Positions 22,797-22,885 of a stretch of 22,885 nucleotides of DNA are shown here, piece by piece. How positions within the stretch are numbered: the first letter of the stretch is position 1; every line of letters starts with the position of its first letter. The notes under the pieces are model-generated. The model did no database searches. It was not told where the DNA came from and worked only from the letters and a program-made list of their open reading frames with translations. The position numbers and the translations under genes were made by a program. Location: positions 1 to 22,885 of IMG/VR virus record IMGVR_UViG_3300046011_001260. One strand, given 5' to 3'. The DNA comes from a virus.

Positions 22797-22885
22797 ATGA
22801 AGATAGATGTTCTAGATCATGGATATGTTAGATTAATTGGAAACTTCGGCTCTGACCTTGAAGTAGTTAATTCTGCTAGAGTATC
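22797..22885 (+). CDS. thyX: FAD-dependent thymidylate synthase, N-terminal part (cut by window edge)
   Basis: Only the first 29 codons are in the window. They read MKIDVLDHGYVRLIGNFGSD then LEVVNSARV, which matches the N-terminus of ThyX, where a 'gyVrLi..mG.Dl.vv.aARvS' segment leads into the flavin- and substrate-binding core. ThyX makes dTMP from dUMP with methylenetetrahydrofolate, FAD and NADPH. GGAGAT stands 7 nt before the ATG. It is transcribed away from the lysis cassette and, with NrdJ, forms a phage nucleotide supply. The catalytic ThyX motif (RHRxxSxNExSxRY) lies beyond the window, so activity cannot be judged. Confidence 0.85.
   Translation, partial: MKIDVLDHGYVRLIGNFGSDLEVVNSARV

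Overview
The window is a continuous piece of a tailed, double-stranded DNA bacteriophage genome (order Caudoviricetes). It is AT-rich and densely coded, and no tRNA, rRNA, CRISPR array, insertion sequence or integrase is visible. The presence of a major tail protein, a tail assembly chaperone pair and a very long tape measure, with no sheath gene, points to a siphovirus. The host can only be inferred. The endolysin layout (zinc amidase plus C-terminal peptidoglycan-binding domain, no signal peptide), a DUF2746-like protein next to the lysis genes and a ThyX gene all resemble phages of Gram-positive Actinobacteria, and the low GC would suit small-genome freshwater lineages. This is not proven.

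Layout, in the direction of transcription (minus strand, right to left). At the right edge the plus-strand gene thyX (partial) diverges from a lysis cassette on the minus strand: a two-helix holin, a 48-aa gene and the amidase endolysin, joined by TAATG overlaps. An extended -10 promoter then precedes three small genes: a membrane/coiled-coil protein, an acidic beta-repeat tail-fibre-like protein and a beta-sandwich protein. A lone plus-strand gene of 70 aa with a four-cysteine zinc-ribbon pattern faces them. The region to its left holds a likely divergent promoter, an 11-bp dyad over its start codon, and two tandem GNRA-type hairpins in the leader of a class II (adenosylcobalamin-dependent) ribonucleotide reductase, nrdJ.

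From nrdJ leftwards an almost gap-free minus-strand operon carries two LamG-like surface/tail proteins (1099 and 278 aa), a small conserved-looking protein, the portal, a prohead protease fused to a scaffold-like coiled coil, the HK97-fold major capsid protein, a likely terminator, the head-tail adaptor, stopper, neck and tail terminator proteins, the major tail protein, a strong terminator, a tail assembly chaperone pair joined by a programmed -1 frameshift at CCCAAAT, and the tape measure protein, which runs off the left edge.

Together the genes supply capsid and tail building (portal to tape measure), host recognition (LamG and fibre-like proteins), host lysis (holin and endolysin) and nucleotide supply (NrdJ makes deoxynucleotides, ThyX makes dTMP). 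The terminase genes, usually next to the portal, are not in the window. Functions of head-tail connector genes rest mainly on gene order and size; portal, protease, capsid, NrdJ, endolysin and ThyX rest on recognisable sequence motifs.
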